Source: Anthracocystis setariae
Taxonomy: Eukaryota; Basidiomycota; Ustilaginomycetes; Ustilaginales; Ustilaginaceae
Direction of reading: 5' to 3'
Assembly: GCA_928724745.1 (NCBI GenBank)
Contig: CAKMXJ010000037.1
Span: 930,001 to 994,000 of the forward strand
DNA length: 64,000 bases
The notes beneath the pieces are model-generated. The model made no database searches, was not told where the DNA came from, and was given only the letters and a program-made list of their open reading frames with translations. The position numbers were made by a program, and so were the translations under genes. Shown here piece after piece: positions 63,052 to 64,000 of the stretch (positions within the stretch are counted from its first letter, which is position 1; every line of letters starts with the position of its first letter).

Positions 63052-63473
63052 TGCGTTCGTAGCAATGAAAAGCTTGTATCGTATACCATTGAAAACGTTA
63101 GATGGCAGCTGTGGAGGGCTGAGTGGCTGATCGCTGCGTGGATTGTTGTTTGAGAGTAGTGAGGTGCGCGTACAGAGAGTGAGGTTGGCGGGGCCACATT
63201 AGTTTTTTTTTTTTTTTTTGTCGGGAAAGACGCGCGATTGGTGTCAGAGAGTCGCGTAGAGTGATGCGGCGCAGCGTGACACTGACACTGACACTGACAC
63301 AGCAGAGAACAACAGTTTTGCGTTGCTTTGGCTTTCGGGCCATCCTTGCGACTTGGCTTGATCCGACTCGTCATTCTCTTGACTCTCCTCTCTCATCACC
63401 ATCACCATCACCATCACAGTCACACCGCCTCGCTTTCACCTGCACAAAGCTTGCTTACGTAACAATCTTCCAA
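63052..63473. other. Intergenic region NUP85-RFC3 with two hexamer repeats
   Basis: These 422 bp contain T16 near 63203-63218, (TGACAC)n at 63277-63300 and (CATCAC)n at 63394-63417 just upstream of the RFC3 start. Confidence 0.65.
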
Positions 63474-64000
63474 ATGAGCTCCAAAGGCAAAGCCAAGGCA
63501 GACGATGCCGCAGCGCCATCCAACGCTGTTGACCTCGATCTCCTGCCTTGGGTTGAGAAATACCGACCAGCCACACTAGACGACCTGGTCTCGCATAAAG
63601 ACATCACTTCTACCATCCAGAACTTTATCGACAAGAACCGTCTCCCACATCTCCTCTTCTACGGTCCACCGGGTACCGGTAAAACCTCGACGATCCTCGC
63701 CATGGCGCGCAAGATCTACGGTCCACAATTCCGCAACTCGGTGCTCGAGCTCAACGCCTCTGACGACCGAGGTATCGACGTCGTGCGCGAACAGATCAAA
63801 TCATTCGCCAGCACCAAGAGCGTCTTTAGCTCCAAAGGTGGGTTCAAGCTTATCGTGCTCGACGAAGCCGATGCCATGACCCAAGCTGCCCAAGGCGCAC
63901 TGCGTCGTGTCATCGAACAGTACACCAAGAACGTGCGCTTTTGCATCATCTGCAACTACGTCAACAAGATCATCCCCGCCATCCAATCGCGCTGCACGCG
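63474..64000 (+). CDS. RFC3: Replication factor C subunit 3 (human RFC5), partial at window end
   Basis: A small subunit of the RFC clamp loader, an AAA+ ATPase that loads PCNA. The coding sequence starts at the ATG 63474 and is still open at base 64000 (175 complete codons). After a short polar N-terminus, LPWVEKYRPATLDDLVSH is the RFC box II. The Walker A is LLFYGPPGTGKTST, then LNASDDRGIDVVREQI is box IV, the Walker B is LIVLDEADAM, and box VII and the arginine finger SRCTR end the visible part. The DEAD-box-like DEAD variant and the RGIDVVR wording match yeast Rfc3/human RFC5 rather than Rfc2 or Rfc4. Confidence 0.95.
   Translation, partial: MSSKGKAKADDAAAPSNAVDLDLLPWVEKYRPATLDDLVSHKDITSTIQNFIDKNRLPHLLFYGPPGTGKTSTILAMARKIYGPQFRNSVLELNASDDRGIDVVREQIKSFASTKSVFSSKGGFKLIVLDEADAMTQAAQGALRRVIEQYTKNVRFCIICNYVNKIIPAIQSRCT

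Noticed and set aside
28293..64000. A telomere-centromere-repair gene cluster (TPP1-like, MUS81, Scm3-like, RFC3)
   Set aside because: The genes are far apart, on both strands, and interleaved with unrelated housekeeping genes; no sign of co-regulation.

Overview
This window reads as nuclear DNA of a basidiomycete fungus, most probably a smut (Ustilaginales, close to Ustilago, Sporisorium or Pseudozyma). The grounds are: long, mostly uninterrupted genes on both strands; a few short spliceosomal introns (63-135 nt) with GTAAGT-like donors; much longer introns kept in ribosomal-protein genes; TRAPPC11, DSC-complex and shelterin-like genes typical of fungi; and a single-chain eukaryotic acetyl-CoA carboxylase of about 2,180 residues. 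The species assignment is inference; no database search was possible.

Layout. 1-12.4 kb: a multi-exon MYB/SANT protein (-), a secreted/vacuolar serine carboxypeptidase (-), a PRCC-like splicing-associated protein (+), the TRAPP subunit TRAPPC11 (+) and a convergent lineage-specific protein (-). 12.4-16.4 kb is about 4 kb without a supportable gene. 16.4-27.7 kb: a Zn2Cys6 transcription factor with an unusually long zinc-cluster loop (+), a REEP/Yop1-family ER-shaping protein (-), a secreted type-B carboxylesterase (-), ESCRT-II SNF8 (-) and a rhomboid-like UBAC2/DSC2 homologue (+). 27.9-39.2 kb is rich in translation and respiration genes: an intron-containing tRNA-Arg(CCU), a candidate shelterin TPP1 homologue, divergent RPL15/RPL5, divergent RPS15/RPP2, and cytochrome c1. 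40.1-42.0 kb: the MUS81 nuclease. 42-45.6 kb is a second gene-poor stretch leading into ACC1 (45.6-52.3 kb). 53.1-64 kb: a small dsRBD-like protein, an Scm3/HJURP-like candidate centromere chaperone, a DSC4-like (DUF1746) membrane protein, divergent RPL33/BUD20, nucleoporin NUP85, and the 5' part of the clamp-loader subunit RFC3 running off the window.

The genes are mostly core housekeeping functions: vesicle traffic and ESCRT, ER/Golgi ubiquitin ligase subunits, ribosome synthesis and export, respiration, fatty acid synthesis, DNA repair, replication, telomere and centromere. No mobile element, CRISPR array, virus or secondary-metabolite cluster is visible. The less ordinary points are the ribosomal-protein introns placed at, just after or inside the start codon, the fast-evolving telomere and centromere candidates recognised only by domain pattern, the enlarged zinc cluster, and a recurring GTACTGTAC-type word in the intergenic DNA.
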